A stretch of 64,000 nt of DNA from Ridgeia piscesae (taxonomy: Eukaryota > Annelida > Polychaeta > Sabellida > Siboglinidae), in NCBI GenBank assembly GCA_025642075.2, contig JAODUO010000864.1, forward strand, positions 62,001 to 126,000, read 5' to 3'. How positions within the stretch are numbered: the stretch's first letter is position 1; each line of letters begins with the position of its first letter. Positions 31,457-44,424 of this stretch are shown piece after piece. The notes below the pieces were generated by a model, which saw only the letters and a program-made list of their open reading frames with translations, was not told where the DNA came from and made no database searches. The position numbers were made by a program, and so were the translations under genes.

Positions 31457-34400
31457 TAGTGGTAGTAGTACCCTCAAGTTGGGGATTTGCTTATTCTGAC
31501 TCGCATTTCCAAGGCTAAGTATATGTAAAAACGCGATACTCCTGTACCCAATATCGACAATGTAAAATGTTGTCTTCAGGAAAATTTGAATAAATATCCT
31601 GTTGATCAAGAAAGCATCATTCATGATACTTATGATGTGGTAGCAGTAGTAGTAGCAGTAATAGTAGCAGTAGCAGTAGCAGTAGTAGTAGTAGTAGCAG
31701 TAGTAGTAGCAGTAGTAGCAGTAGTAGTAGTAGCAGTAGTAGTAGTAGTAGCAGTAATAGTAGCAGTAGCAGTAGTAGTAGCAGTAGCAGTAGCAGTAGC
31801 AGTAGTAGTAACTTCATATATGATTTTGTATTAGTTAAGTATATTGGAATATGGATTTTTCAGGAACAAAATACAAGCCTAAATGTTATTCCAGTCATTG
31901 TACACGAAAAGTGTACACTTTAACTAATACTGTAAAAGACCTGTTGTAAGTACTGTGTAAATTTATTGCAGTTATGAAACTTATTTGCTTTACTATTACA
32001 TATTATTATTATTTTGCTGTTTATATAATAATGGAAATGTCTTTAAATGATTATGTTCTGGTGGTCTTCGGTATAAGCCCCTAGCGGTTTCAAGAGGATC
32101 TCCATGGTTACATCTAATATACTCACTTGTATGCTTGTGCATTTAGCAGTGACCGAAATAAATACAATTCATTCATTCATTTAAACACAACATTGCCATG
32201 TGGTGTCAATTTTGGTTATAGTTTAAAAAGATAATGATTAATAGATAATAGTAAGATAAGATTGTTCCAGTAAGTGCAACAGTGTGGATGTGTACTTGAA
32301 GTGAAGTGACAGGGTGACTGGGGTTGAAGTGACAGGGTGACTGGGGAGTGAATTGATGGGGTGACTGGTGGGTGTATTGATGGGGAGATGGGGGAGTTAG
32401 TGATGGGGTTACTGGTGGTTGAAGTGATGGGGTGACTGGGGGTGATGTGACGGGGTGACTGGGGGTGAAGTGATGGGGGTGACTGGGGAATGAAGTGACA
32501 GGATGACTGGGGGGTGAAGTGACTGGGGGTGAAGTGACAGGGTGACTAGGGGTGGGGTGAAGTGACAGGGTGACTGGGGGATGAAGTGGCGGGGTGACTG
32601 GGGGTGAAGTGACGGGGTGACAGGGGTGAAGTGACTGGGGGTGAAGTGACAGGGTGACTGGGGGATGAAGTGACAGGGTGACTGGGGGATGAAGTGATAG
32701 GGTGACTGGGGGAGGAAGTGACAGAGTGACTGGGGAGTGAATTGATGGGGTGACTGGTGGATGAAGTGATGGGGGGACTGGGGGTGAATTGATGGGGTGA
32801 CTGGGGAAGGAAGTGATGGGTGACTGGGGGTGAATTGATGGGGTGACTGGGAGAGGAAGTGATGGGGTGACTGGGAGTGAATTGATGGCGTGACTGGTGG
32901 AGGAAGTGATGGGGTGACTGGGGGTGAATTGATGGGGTGACTGGGAGAGGAAGTGATGGGGTGACTGGGAGTGAATTGATGGGATGACTGGTGGATGAAG
33001 TGATGGGGTGACTGGGAGTGAATTGATGGCGTGACTGGTGGAGGAAGTGATGGGGTGACTGGGGGTGAATTTATGGGGTGACTGGGAGAGGAAGTGATGG
33101 GGTGACTGGGAGTGAATTGATTGGGTGACTGGGGAAGGAAGTGATGGAGTCCCTGGGGGTGAATTGATGGGGTGACTGGGGGAGGAAGTGATGGGGTGAC
33201 TGGTGGATGAAATAATGGGGTGACCAGTGAAATGATGGGGATTGGGGGGTGAATTGATGGGGTGATTGGGGGTGAAGTGATGAGGTGACTGGGGGTGAAT
33301 TGATGGGATGACTTGTGATGGAAGTGATGGGGTGAACTGATAGGGTGATTGGGGGTGAAGTGGTGGAGTGATTGTGGGGTGAATTGATGGGGTAACTGAG
33401 GGGGTGATTGGGGGAGTGATGGGGTGGCTGGAGGGGGAATTGATGGGGTGACTGTAGGGGGAATTCATGGGGTGACTGGGGGAATTCATGGGGTGACTGG
33501 AGGGTGAAGTGATGGGGTGACTGGGGGGAATTGATGGGCTGACTGGAGGGTGAACTGAAGTGATGGGGTGACTGGGGGTGAAGTGATGGGGTGACTGGGG
33601 GAATTGATGGGGTGACCAGTGAAATGGTGGGGATTGGGAGTGAATCGATTGGGGGATGAAGTGATGAGATGACTGGGGGTGAATTGATGGGGTGACTTGG
33701 GTTGGAAGTGATGGGGTGTTTGGGGGGTGTAGTGATGGGGTGACTGGGGGTGAATTGATAGGGTGACTGGGGAATTTATGGGATGACTGGAGGGGGAATT
33801 GATGGGGTGACCCGAGACTGAAGTGATGGAGTGACAGGGGATGAAGTGACTGGGTAAGGGGTGAAGTGTAGAATCCTTTGGGCAGTCAGACACTGGTATG
33901 AGACGTCACTGTCCACTGACTCACCTGCAGTCTCCTTCATACACACAGCCGTCTACTACAACCAGGCAGAGAGTCTGGGTGCCGTGGAGAGCGGAAGGAT
34001 AGACAGCGAGAAGGCCCCGGGACGACTGGGAGTCACCTATGAGATGTGTGCCGGGATAGTGGACAAGGACTGCAGTGTGGAGCAGATCGCCAAGGAGGAG
34101 GTGTTGGAGGAGTGTGGCTACGACGTGCCGCTCCGCCACTTGGAGAAGATCACAGTCTGCAGGTGGGTGATGTCTAGGTGGCCCACCGTGTGGCGCCATT
34201 GTCGCAGCCTGGTTTCTAATCCACTATGTGGCGCCACTATCAAGGTCGCGTTAGGAATCTATTCACTTGGCGATGGCTATTTGCTACCCCTCCACGGCTG
34301 TTCCTGTGTACAAACATATTTAAGTTTATGGTTAGTATTAGGTTTAGGGTTAAGTTAAATTATATTCGATTAAAATTAAGCTAGATTGAAGGTACTTTCG

Positions 34401-35999
34401 ACAAGATTGACATCAAGCGTTTGTACGTGGAGGGGTAGCAAATAGCCACCTCCATAGACTAGCTTGTATACTTATTCGCAAATTTTGCTCGTTAGCATAA
34501 CAATTTCACTCCTTGTATTTATTGAAAGTAATCCAAACTGGAATGTGCCACCGGGATATTTTTGTCAGTCTGTAATGGAAGAAGTGATCTCTGTAATATG
34601 GTGGTTTGTCTTTTTGAAAATGGTCAGAATTTAATCATGAGTAACAATCAGCCAATGTCTTGTTGATGACCGATTGTTTTGCTTTCTTAAAGGCGTGTGA
34701 CGGTCCATTTAACTATCGATGCATTGAAAGTAACTTAGTATGGATTATTGTTAGGGCCAACAATACAGGTTGGCAATGAACTACCATACAGAAACTGCAT
34801 TTGTAAACAGGCTTTTTTCAGTTTACTTTATATTTTACATATTTATCAACGTAATACCAACAGTGAGGACATTTACCTCTGCAGCTGTCTACAGACTGTG
34901 TGTGTCTGCGGCTGTTGTAGTGCAATCTCTGTGGCAGCTGTCTACAGACTGTGTGTGTCTGCTGGCTGTTGTAGTGCAATCTCTGTGGCAGCTGTCTACA
35001 GACTGTGTGTGTCTGCTGGCTGTTGTAGTGCAATCTCTGTGGCAGCTGTCTACAGACTGTGTGTGTCTGCGGCTGTTGTAGTGCAATCTCTGTGGCACAA
35101 TTTGTTGTACCCGTGACATAAATTCTACAACCCTGAAACTAAAAGTGCTCATTAAATTAAAAGTCACACAAACCCAAATATATCACCACTTTTAAATAGT
35201 CTCACTGATGGTCGTGTATGTGAGGAACCCAATCTTTATAGACATGTATTATAATAAGAAGATTTCATAAATCTATCACGCCACATGTCAGTGTTGATGT
35301 AGCAGGAGTAAAGTACGTTGTATTATTGTATTTCGTGCATGGATGTCTCGACTTGGGACACGTAAGTTGAGACATCTCTATGTATTTTAAATGTACTTGA
35401 TAGTTTGAAAAGTACAGTCGACCAAGTACGGGTAATTTAACACCCTGAATGCAAGTATAAAATACAGACTTCAAAGTGTGTGATCTGTTAGGTGTGGGTG
35501 AACAATACCAACTAGACCAATTATACACCTTCTTTTTAATCATACCATGCATGTGCACACAGTGAGATAGTCCTCATTACAGTGTATTATGAGAACAAAA
35601 CAGAAGAAAATACTAGTCAATGTTTAAAAGCAGTGTTCCCAGTACTAAGTACAAATATGCTTACATTCTAGTATACGGGCTTGACTAAAAGTAATACAGT
35701 CATACTTTTCAACACAGTGTACATGTTAAAATGTTATTTTCAGAAGTGGAGTGGGCACGTCCGGCACACTACAGACCCTGTTCTACGCAAAAGTGACAGA
35801 CGCAATGAGGGTGGGAGAGGGGGGAGGAAACCCCACCGAGGGTGAACTGATCGAAGTCATCGAGGTCCCCGTCAGTGAAAGCTTGGCCTTCGTCATGGAC
35901 GAGACAGTGGAGACACCTGTTGGACTGTTATTTGGAATCACGTGGTACATGGCGTGTAAGCAAAACCAAAAGGGCTGCAAAAGTGGCGGGTGTTCTTAG
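28662..35999 (+). CDS. NUDT14: UDP-sugar pyrophosphatase, NUDT14-like Nudix hydrolase (5 exons, complete)
   Basis: It hydrolyses UDP-glucose and related nucleotide sugars to sugar-1-phosphate and UMP in the cytoplasm, by family knowledge. Exons: 28662-28742, 30313-30356, 30828-30892, 33949-34162, 35744-35999 (stop TAG 35997-35999). Phases 0, 2, 1, 2 chain without error and give 219 residues, close to human NUDT14 (222). Readable segments include SIYIRPFRIQYTQ, VFVFVKQFRPAVYYNQ, and the Nudix box region CAGIVDKDCSVEQIAKEE followed by VLEECGYDV. The catalytic EE of the box is present. The position usually Arg is Glu, as the box reads EEVLEECGY. The C-terminal part reads SGVGTSGTLQTLFYAKV and LLFGITWYMA. 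The start ATG is the first in frame after a TATA-like box. Introns 3 and 4 carry minisatellites and a MITE-like element. Confidence 0.95.
29138..29362. repeat. 16-bp minisatellite
   Basis: About 14 copies of CTGCTGTGAAACACAG with some one- to two-base losses, directly left of the RT relic. Confidence 0.95.
29363..30050 (+). pseudogene. Degenerate non-LTR retrotransposon reverse transcriptase fragment
   Basis: Broken reading frames show the RT core: IDSVVPQGLVLGCSLFICYI, then WLFADDTIAYL (the F/YxDD motif as FADD), then LAQWENKFKMAFQPDKCQVL, and later YLRATINSTLDWGEHIN and RNLNIASSSTEELAY. The order is that of jockey/CR1-group RTs. Frameshifts and missing N-terminal parts make it a relic. It lies in the first NUDT14 intron, just after a 16-bp minisatellite. 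Confidence 0.8.
30625..30775. repeat. (CA)n then (AT)n microsatellites
   Basis: CA tract at 30625-30730 and AT tract at 30747-30775, 50 bp ahead of NUDT14 exon 3. Confidence 0.95.
31039..31171. repeat. (AT)n microsatellite, interrupted
   Basis: Two long AT tracts separated by TTATACCTTAATATATATG. Confidence 0.95.
31395..31470. repeat. (GTA)n microsatellite
   Basis: About 25 GTA units with two GTG interruptions. Confidence 0.95.
31640..31811. repeat. (GTA/GCA)n microsatellite
   Basis: A triplet array of about 57 units mixing GTA and GCA, encoding poly-Leu on the opposite strand by chance. Same family as 31395-31470. Confidence 0.95.
32278..33862. repeat. ~23-24-bp GT-rich minisatellite, 1.6 kb
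   Basis: About 65 degenerate copies of units like GAAGTGATGGGGTGACTGGG and GAATTGATGGGGTGACTGGG. It lies in the third NUDT14 intron, ending about 90 bp before exon 4. The strong G/C strand bias leaves long minus-strand ORFs (His-Pro-Ser repeats), taken as artefacts. Confidence 0.95.
34272..34449. mobile_element. Short MITE-like element with ~25-bp terminal inverted repeats
   Basis: The left end reads GATGGCTATTTGCTACCCCT and continues CCACG; the right end is its inverted copy (CGTGGAGGGG then TAGCAAATAGCCACC). The 178-bp body is AT-rich with TTAGGTTTAGGGTTAAG. It lies in the fourth intron of the NUDT14-like gene. No target duplication is obvious. Confidence 0.55.
34450..34870. other. Intron, no feature seen
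   Basis: Unique AT-rich sequence in the last NUDT14 intron. Confidence 0.6.
34880..35098. repeat. ~54-bp minisatellite
   Basis: Four copies of a unit with CTGTCTACAGACTGTGTGTG and GTTGTAGTGCAATCTCTGTG in the last NUDT14 intron. Confidence 0.9.
35099..35743. other. Intron, no feature seen
   Basis: Unique AT-rich sequence up to NUDT14 exon 5. Confidence 0.6.
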
Positions 36000-36226
36000 C
36001 AGAAGAGTAATATCTGATAGATGTATTTAAAATTGCGGTGACTTTTTTCACAATATGGCAATGATTGTTTGGATAATAATAATATTATGATATTTAAAGT
36101 TTTAATGTATAAGGTACAAAACTTTCAATGGTTCAACCTGGGCAGCTCTACATAACTTGGTTTTCCTTGTGATAAAACAAATGAAAGTACAGTATTTTGA
36201 ATGTGGTATTTCTGATGCTGACACAG

Positions 36227-36232
36227 AATAAA
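36227..36232 (+). terminator. AATAAA polyadenylation signal, likely for the NUDT14-like gene
   Basis: An AATAAA hexamer lies 228 bp after the stop codon on the coding strand, in AT-rich 3' UTR-like sequence. Another AATAAA-like run lies around 36280. Cleavage is expected 10-30 bp downstream. Confidence 0.5.
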
Positions 36233-37601
36233 CTCTGTACTAACCTACATAATCTTATACATTTCTGAGTAATTGAGGAATAAATAACAACATTTATTTA
36301 AAAAAAAACCACTAACCAACAGTAACCAATTGTGAATGTGATCAGCTTATTGTGTTACACTTCAAATACCAGGTATTATATTTAGCTGTCGAGACGACAG
36401 AAAGTGATTTTTAGTAAAATAGCCATATTCACCTGTGTGCATGTTTATAATGTTTATATATGAAGACAAATAAATATACTGATTACCATGGTAACAGTGT
36501 TCCTTGATATGTACAGCAAGCATTGTGTTACAATGTAAACAGATCACACACCCTGTGACAACGGTGACGTCACAGATTAACACTGTCATTGAATAGAACA
36601 GTTTCCTTTCAAATTCTCAAACGTCTCTGAAGCTTCCCACATTCAGTTCCATTTGTTCATACTATTCACAGTGATCCGTCCTATTCATTTGTTTCAAATT
36701 CACAGTCCCAAAGTAGTTCTTTCTTGCTCGGCAAAGAATACTTCTCGTTACACGGTGACGTCGCTGAAGCTAGATGTGACAGGTCACGTGGTGCTGACAG
36801 AATCTGACTAACAAAGAGGCAGAGAGAAGATGGGAAGATTGTGTGAAGATGGATATGAGAATGTCAGCGAGGAGTGGAGAGGTGTCCTGCTTTTGTGGTC
36901 CCTCAGGTTGGCCATGGGTACTGTCGTTTTTTCTGTCTTCACTTTTCTCTCACTACGTTTTCTATTAACAGTCTCTTCATTTCTTCTTATGTTGCTGTTG
37001 TTCTCCATTCTCCTCCCACGCTTTCCAGATCTCTCTCAATCCAGTCCTCCCTTCGTATTCTCGGCCTTCCTCGTCTCCTTTTCCCTCCACTTTCTGGGAA
37101 GGATAAAGCCTCCGAAAGCTAACTGGACAAAGCAGCCGTAAGACCACATTTGATTTTTCCATAGGCGGCTATTATAACGGATCCTTCATTTCTTATAAAA
37201 TTTGATTAGATCTGTTATCTAAAATTTCACAGCATATTTAACCCCTCCTCTGGTGGACATGCCCTGGAAATGTTTTTGAATACCTCAGTTCCCATAAATC
37301 ACATTAAAGCCCGTTCATTTCTACCAGAATCAGACAGTTATCTGTGGGTGAACATCACTAATCAAAATAAAATCACTATCACTACACAGAAAAACACCAA
37401 CTGTCATCTGTCATAATGTGTCAACTCTGATGCCACGCTGCACACAAAAACGCCGGTTCTATTCATTCGACACGTCATAATTATGCGCTCACAAATTCAG
37501 ACAACCAGCTTAGTGCAATTTATATACGGTACTTTTTCGTAATGGCGGACGAACCCCTTTTTGTCGGCTCAGTGAACCGCCATTCGAAAACTATTTTCCG
37601 T
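36233..37601. other. Convergent intergenic region
   Basis: Between the 3' ends of the NUDT14-like gene (plus) and the FReD gene (minus). Short overlapping ORFs at 36830-37162 on both strands have no recognised domain; they probably lie in UTR or unique intergenic sequence. Confidence 0.5.
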
Positions 37602-38065
37602 TTACTCGACTGATACTTCGCACACCTCTGCGTCTTCTCGACGTGTCACGAAGCGCACTGTCGGCGAGTTGCACTTCGCCACGCGACACTTGCACGACGC
37701 CACGCACCTGGTCAGGTGGTCAGTGGACACGCCAGTCGACGCGACTGGACAGCGGTGGAAGCTGCCTCTCAGCCCACAGTCCTGGTCGTCCGTGTGCTTC
37801 ATGAACACCTCCAGACTGTGTCTGTCGCAGGTGATGTGTCGACCGACGATGGTGACGGTGAAGGAGCCTGTTCCCCCGCCGCCACACGTCTCGACGGTGA
37901 CACCCGGCAACCAGCACCTGCCGGTGATGGGTCGACTCCACTTCCTCGTCTCCGGCGAGAAGACCGGCCCCACGTCGAGTCTCGTGCACGTCTCGTTGTC
38001 CGAGTCACTCAGCCGGATGGACTCCGCGATGTCGGCGGCCGGCTTGACGTTCATCTGCGCCGACA
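37602..38065 (-). CDS. Cys-rich C-terminal exon, galactose-binding-like domain suspected
   Basis: Terminal exon of 464 nt after a CCCGCAG acceptor. It encodes about 150 residues with at least ten Cys. Readable segments are ESIRLSDSDNETCTRLDVG, FTVTIVGRHITCDRHSLEVF and LTRCVASCKCRVAKCNSPTV, ending EDAEVCEVSVE. The DSDNxTC start, the VTIVGxxITC strand, the CxCxxxxC cluster and the final CE(V/I) resemble a domain seen in secreted mollusc and annelid proteins, with lectin-like galactose-binding folds. This assignment is from memory. The minus strand is much the best reading, although the other frames are also partly open because of GC content. Confidence 0.65.
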
Positions 38066-41000
38066 CTGCGGGGTGAAACACAAGTCGTGTAACGCATAAC
38101 GACATGCCACATTTAACACGCGGCAAAACACGATAAGACAAACAGACAAGAGTCCAACGCTATTTGCATTATTATGGTTTTGACGCAGAGCTAGTACATC
38201 CGAGTTGGGGCTCTTCAACACACAGCGCCCTCACACGGATGGGATCAAAACTTAAAACAGATACCGTACTTAGCGACGAGACGTCCGAGATTAAGCGAGA
38301 TCTGTGCGCGTTTGGCCCCAGCTCTTATCTAATAGCTCTGTTTGACGTTATGACTTATGTTGGAGAGTGTTTGGCCACGTGCTTGAGATTGTGTTGACAC
38401 GTGCTGGAGCATTTTTGAAACGTGACAGAACATGTTTCGACACGTGCTGGAACTTGTTTGGATACATGCTGGTGCATATTTCGACACATACTGGAGCTTG
38501 TTTTGATATATACTGTAGCACGTTTTTATACGTGCTGTAGCATGTTTCGACACATGCTTGGACTTATTTCGACATGTGCCACAAGAAACTGTCACGTGAC
38601 TGACTGTCAACGAATCAGATCTGTGCACAATTCTTCCAGGAAACCGATGAAGAAGAAGGCATACTAACCTGGGTAGATGATGATATCGGCGTTGGGTTTT
38701 GTCACGACGGTTGCCACGGAAACGACGTCGTCCGTGTTGTGACTCTGCCTCAGTCGGACGATTTCCCTCCGTCCCGGGTTCGATCCCTCCCCGGCCACCA
38801 CGACGCCCTCGTCCCACGAGAGCCAGAACCGTCTCCTCCTGCCGCAGTTGGCCGTTGACTTCGCCGGCTCACGCGCCGTCTGGTCCGTGTGTCTGATGTA
38901 CACGGCGTGGTGGCCCGAGTCGGAGGCGGCGAACTGTACCTCGTAGACGGTGCGAGTGTCGTTGGTCTGAAGACAGACGCTGAGCAGGCCGCAGGTGAGT
39001 GCCTCGATCACCAAGGCTCGCTCCTTCTCCAGCATCGCAATCTGGTTGTGTCGTAGTCGGGGTGGCAGACAGTCTGTGGAACAACCGGAACACGCTTTAT
39101 GGAGTCCGCGTCGATTGGCATTGCTTCAAAGGATGACTTAAATTGCCAATAATAATAGGCTATACACGTCCCGTCTGCCGTCGTATCGTTTTATACGACT
39201 TTGCCATTTTGATACATGATCCGGTCCCAACAACTCGAAAGAGCTACGTATTGTTTCGCTTATGTAAGTAATTGCCACAGCAGAAACGCATGTTGTAAAT
39301 GTTATACGTGTTCACCCAACACAAACTCATCATCGGGAACTACTATACAGATAATATATTTTTAATGGTTTGTGTATTTCAGTAATGTTGACTTTGAAGA
39401 CGTTTACTGACAGCGAGGCGGGGGCCAGTTGTCTATGGTCTCGTTAAGTATCGCTCAAAACGGACCGGAAGTAAGAATATCTTGCGTGACTCATATTAAT
39501 AAACCTATCTTAAATGTTCGATTATAATTCAATTACTTAAAGTTCCAATATAATTATAGTGTTTTTATATAAGGATCATATTCATTATGCAACATTGCAT
39601 CGCCGTAAGTTCCATGCTATTGAATGCACCATTTCGGAGCCACACCGACGAAGAAGACGAAGGTGTCCGAGTGACGCGAAATCGATTTTAAGGAGCAAAA
39701 TCGCGCGTATGAATGAGCTCACGAGAATGTTGACGACATGGCCCACCGGACCCACCATCAGAACACTTTCGCTAGCGTGTAACGGAAACTATGTCCTCGG
39801 TGATACGGCGGCGGCTTTTTCGCTTTGAAAAACCTCCATAGTTTCAACAATGGATTTTGTTTATTGATGCATTTTATCTCATTAAGGTGTTTTTCTGCTC
39901 TGTGCGTTTCGAGTTTGAAGAATGACGTAAGCTTGCACCCCGCGCTGCCATGGGACGTACCTGGTGGCACGTACGTTGAGACGTACCTGGTGGCACGTAC
40001 AGTTAATGACCATAACACATTGTTACATACGTAGTGCATCACGAGTAGCAGTACTCGTGTTCTCTTTTCTGTCCAAATTCCTGTTTCTTCTACGTACGTG
40101 CATTTATATTTCTTTTTTAAAACGAATGGCAGCTGCTAGTTTTCAGCCCAATCTACCATTTAGTGTAGATCTGAGTGAAAACAACGCGTTTCTCTTGGTG
40201 TATTCTGCGGTGTCGCAGCGACGTTCAACGTTTTGGAAGCTTTTCAAAAACATCAAATTTCCCTCTGTCGGGACTCAACAGGGGCGCATTCAAGGGTTTA
40301 AGGAGCACAAAAGGATAGCGGGGGTAATGATCTGGGGTCTATTGGGACTCGTGTCACCCAGCCACCCACGGATCCGCCAATGGGTACTACTGACCTTGCG
40401 TCATGCCTCTCATCAATCGTTTTGTTTCAGTCACGTTTCCTAAAATACAAGAATATTGGTTAATGAAAAACAAAGAGCATTTTGGAGCATGGCATGCCGG
40501 GTGAGACGCTGCCGTGTGCGATGTAATTGCGGCACGGTCGCTGCCTTCGCTTGTTGTTAGGTAACGCTAGAAACACGGCCCCAACTATAGTTGTCATTTA
40601 TTGTTGCTAAGTACGAACGCTGCATCATGGCCAGTTAACGCCGTGCTAATGCGCTCGTAATCCTGACGGAAGCGGCTTTTACGGGCATGCATTTTATGAA
40701 TACATTTATTTAATGTATTATTTATTATTATTGATGAATTATTATTATTACTATTATTATGTTTAATGATATACTAATTATAATATTTTACTTTTTAATA
40801 TGCCATAATTCTATACGTACTTGTATTCATATATTGGACATTATATTTGTATCTTAATTACTTATTATGTATTTTTAATTTCAATATAATATCATACTTA
40901 CATATACCAATATTTTTTATATAAGAAATCCATGTACTTTTTACAATGTTTGTACGCGCCTATGAACGGACTGGTCCATGAAATACAGCGCTTTAAAAAT

Positions 41001-41532
41001 GCTGGTTGTAAAACAGAAACTAATAATAACCCATAAGAGAATCGTACAGTGTTCCCGCAAATCGCATCCGCATGCCGCATCCGTATATATGCAATCTTAG
41101 CTTTACACGTGGGTGCTAGTAGTTGGCGGATCCTACCTGTGCGTATCAACTTCATTTTCATCTCTGCCCGTTTCAATGAAATGCTACTACTCGGGTGCCA
41201 TGCTTGCCAGTGGATTCCTTTGCCAAACTGATAATGACCTGGTTTCAGGTAGCTTCCGGTCAGCTTTGACTTGAAGCACCCGGAGTACCACCACGATCCA
41301 CCGTACATGCTAGCGCACTGATTGAGTGGTTCATCCCTGTCTGGTGATGCAAACTTGATGCCGCTGTGCCAGCCAGGTAAGGCAAGAGAGTCGCCTGGAA
41401 TAACATTAATTAGAAATGCGAACTCGGTAATAGAATTGTTGAACATTGTGTTTAGAACTTGAAAGGAAACAATATAAACATGCAGACGCGCGCGCACGCA
41501 CACACGCATGCACACACGCACACGCACGCACG

Positions 41533-41574
<42 letters not shown>

Positions 41575-44377
41575 GAGCGAGAGAGACAGACACACAGGGA
41601 CAGACAGAGAGAGGCAGGGAGGCGCCGGAACGCGGTGAATATTGTGGTTGTCTCTCCAAAATGCCACATCTATAGTATGTACCCTTTGAGATTCACTGAA
41701 ATCTTCCATCTGTAACCTCTCTGCTAAAACAATGGGGAGTTACTCATCTTCCCAGCCTTCTCAAACATCTCCCCATCCTGCCAAACATCCATATATCCCC
41801 ATTTTGCCTGCGTCTACCTGGAAAATCTTGGAAACATTAGTTGCCTATCTGAGACTGCCTCACTTGACCCCCAACCATGGAGGTAAGGATGGGACGAATC
41901 TGGAATTTCATTCGAATCGAATATCGCATCGAATATCCTCAACATTTCGAATACGAATCGAATACGAATATTTAGTGGCTTCAAATGCGATTAGAATACT
42001 GAACGGTGTCGAGGTGTTTTGCCGGGACGTGACGTCATCCGGTGGGTAAGTCCGGGGCGGAGTCATCGGCAACGCGGACGTACGCGTCAATCTTTTTGTT
42101 TACTTTCTGACCTAATGATGAAAACGATTTCGTACAGCCGCCAAACTGATCCTCACATATCTTACTTTCGTATGCACACACTAGGTTACAAAATAAAATC
42201 ATCTACATTCCTGTAAAGAATAAAATTAAGAAACTCGCGTAAAACTCGGCATGATCTACGCGGAGCTCGGCGATAATGTATCGCAGGCGTCGCTAAATAA
42301 ATGACCTTCACAAATTCCGGTTTTATGCTAACCCTAAAGCCGTAATCATAACTAAGCCTAAGCTAACTTCAACTAATCGTAAACTTACCCGAAACCCTAA
42401 CCATAAACCTTAATCCGACACTGCTGACAACGACGACAATAACACCGCGTTGCCGGCGAGTTTTACGCGAGTTTGTTTTGTGAAGTTTATTCGTTTAAGT
42501 AATGTTAGTGATTTTATTTTGTAACCTAGTATATGTATACGAATACATATAATATGTGAGGAGTAGTTTGACGGTTGTAGTCTTTTTCACGATTAAGTCA
42601 GAAAGTAAAAATCGAACGGGACAGATTTGCGGCTGAGGATTTGAAGGAACTTATTCGAGCAATATTCGTTTATAGCTGCAAATCTTCGAATGTCGAATCG
42701 AATAGCGGGGAAACGCTCGAATATTCGAAATTTCGAATACGAATTGAATATTCGTCCCTTCCTTATTAGGTGGCCTGCCAGAGGGGCAAAGGGAAAACGA
42801 CAGGACAGTACACACATATATTGTAGAACAGCAGAAGAGAAAGATGGTATGGCGACACACGTACCAGCCGTACTGCTGTCGAAGAACCCAGCCACGTATA
42901 GCGTGTAGGATCTCGCTTCGTCTGCTAGAGAGAATTCGTCATACTCAGCATATCTCGTTTCTCCCTCAAACGATTCCATGTCAACTCGCAGTGAAACGTT
43001 CCTGGTTTTTGTGAGTTCGTGGATCAGGTCATTTCCCAGCCAGAACTCGCCCCCGAGGTCACCAAACCCGGCCTTGTAATCACCCCAGTTCCTGAGGAAG
43101 TTGACGGTGCCGTCTTGACGTCGCAGGAATACCTACATGTACACCCTGGATTATGGTAATTATAATACTCATGCTTAATACTGAATATGTCCTCTTTGTT
43201 CCCTGCAAGCTCTGCCTAGGTGATTGCACGGTGTCGGACAAAGCGTCTCCCGAGACTAGGATTGACATGTTACTTCTATTGGCGGGAGGTTAAATGACAA
43301 TCAAATGATGCCAAACCATTTGGTCACGTAGACCGGCAACTAATACTCCTTTTCGGCTGAACTAGCGGGCAGGAAGCAGGCGCTTACGTTTTATACCGTC
43401 ATGCGCAGTAGGCATACTTCCGCTAACGTTCAGCGTGGGTTTCGTGCAACTAACTTTCAGCCCGTGTATAAGCCGGCCGAAAGTTAGCTCTAACGTTTGG
43501 CATGTCCTAGTCGCATTTAACCGGCTTTCGCTCGGCTGCGTAACTTTGCCGAAAAGATAGTTTGGTCACTTAGCGGGCTTCTTAATGTTATCCGTGTAAA
43601 ATGCTGCCACATCACGGAGCCTGGACACTCAAGCATAATCCCGCCATAATTCATGCTTCATAAATAACTGTAAATTTGTATTTTTGTTTATTTATGTTTG
43701 CCTAAATATAATTTAATTTTGAATATTTTTATACTCCAGTATTTTTTATTATTAAATCTGATAAGATGGGTATCCTTATTTAATTTTTTATTTCAAATCC
43801 AGTCTGAGAGCCAATCAGCGTCTCTACCCCATTTGGGGTAAGACCACCCTGGCGGTTACATCTTCAGCCCAGAAATATACCAGGCGGAGTTGAGGGGCTA
43901 AAACAAAAAACAAGTGCTGCTACCTCGCGGAGTCTGGTTTTTCGAGGCTAAGCATGTCCATGCATCATAATGTGCTTGATATACGCCAAACGGAACAGGA
44001 ACATATTTTCAAACCGGAACATGCGTCTAGCATATATTGTAATATGTTTTAGTCTTTCCGTCCGCTTATCCGTTATTCCTTCGCGTCACCCTCACCAGCT
44101 ACACCCATCTCTAATAACCGCGTATGCGTGCGTGATTGTGTATGCTTGCATTTGTGTGTGCGTGCACGGTGTGTGTATGCGTGCGTCTGTGTGCGCTTAT
44201 GTGTTTTTGTGTATGCGTGCATGCATGTGCGTGGCATGTGTGCGTGGCATGTGTGTGTGCATTTGTGTGCGTACATGTGTATGTATAAGTGCGTACACTT
44301 GTGTGTTTGTGTGTGTGTGTGCGTGTGTGTGCGTGTGTGTGCGTATGCGTTTCGTTGTGTGTGTGTGTGTGTGTGTT

Positions 44378-44424
<47 letters not shown>

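Noticed and set aside
32206..33893. 427- and 135-codon minus-strand ORFs rich in His-Pro-Ser
   Set aside because: They are frames through a G-rich minisatellite in a NUDT14 intron, with no independent coding signal.
37669..38099. Plus-strand and other-frame ORFs of 127-135 codons
   Set aside because: Antisense shadows of the GC-rich Cys-rich exon; the minus-strand frame has the conserved Cys spacing and splice phase.
39964..40443. 159-codon plus-strand ORF
   Set aside because: No domain, no splice context, begins inside a short duplication; probably chance.
40898..41137. Read-through tail of the FReD exon to a stop at about 40898
   Set aside because: The tail after KMKLIRT looks non-coding, and a GTAGGA donor at 41136 gives a phase-matched join to the 39-kb exon. 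Kept as an alternative.
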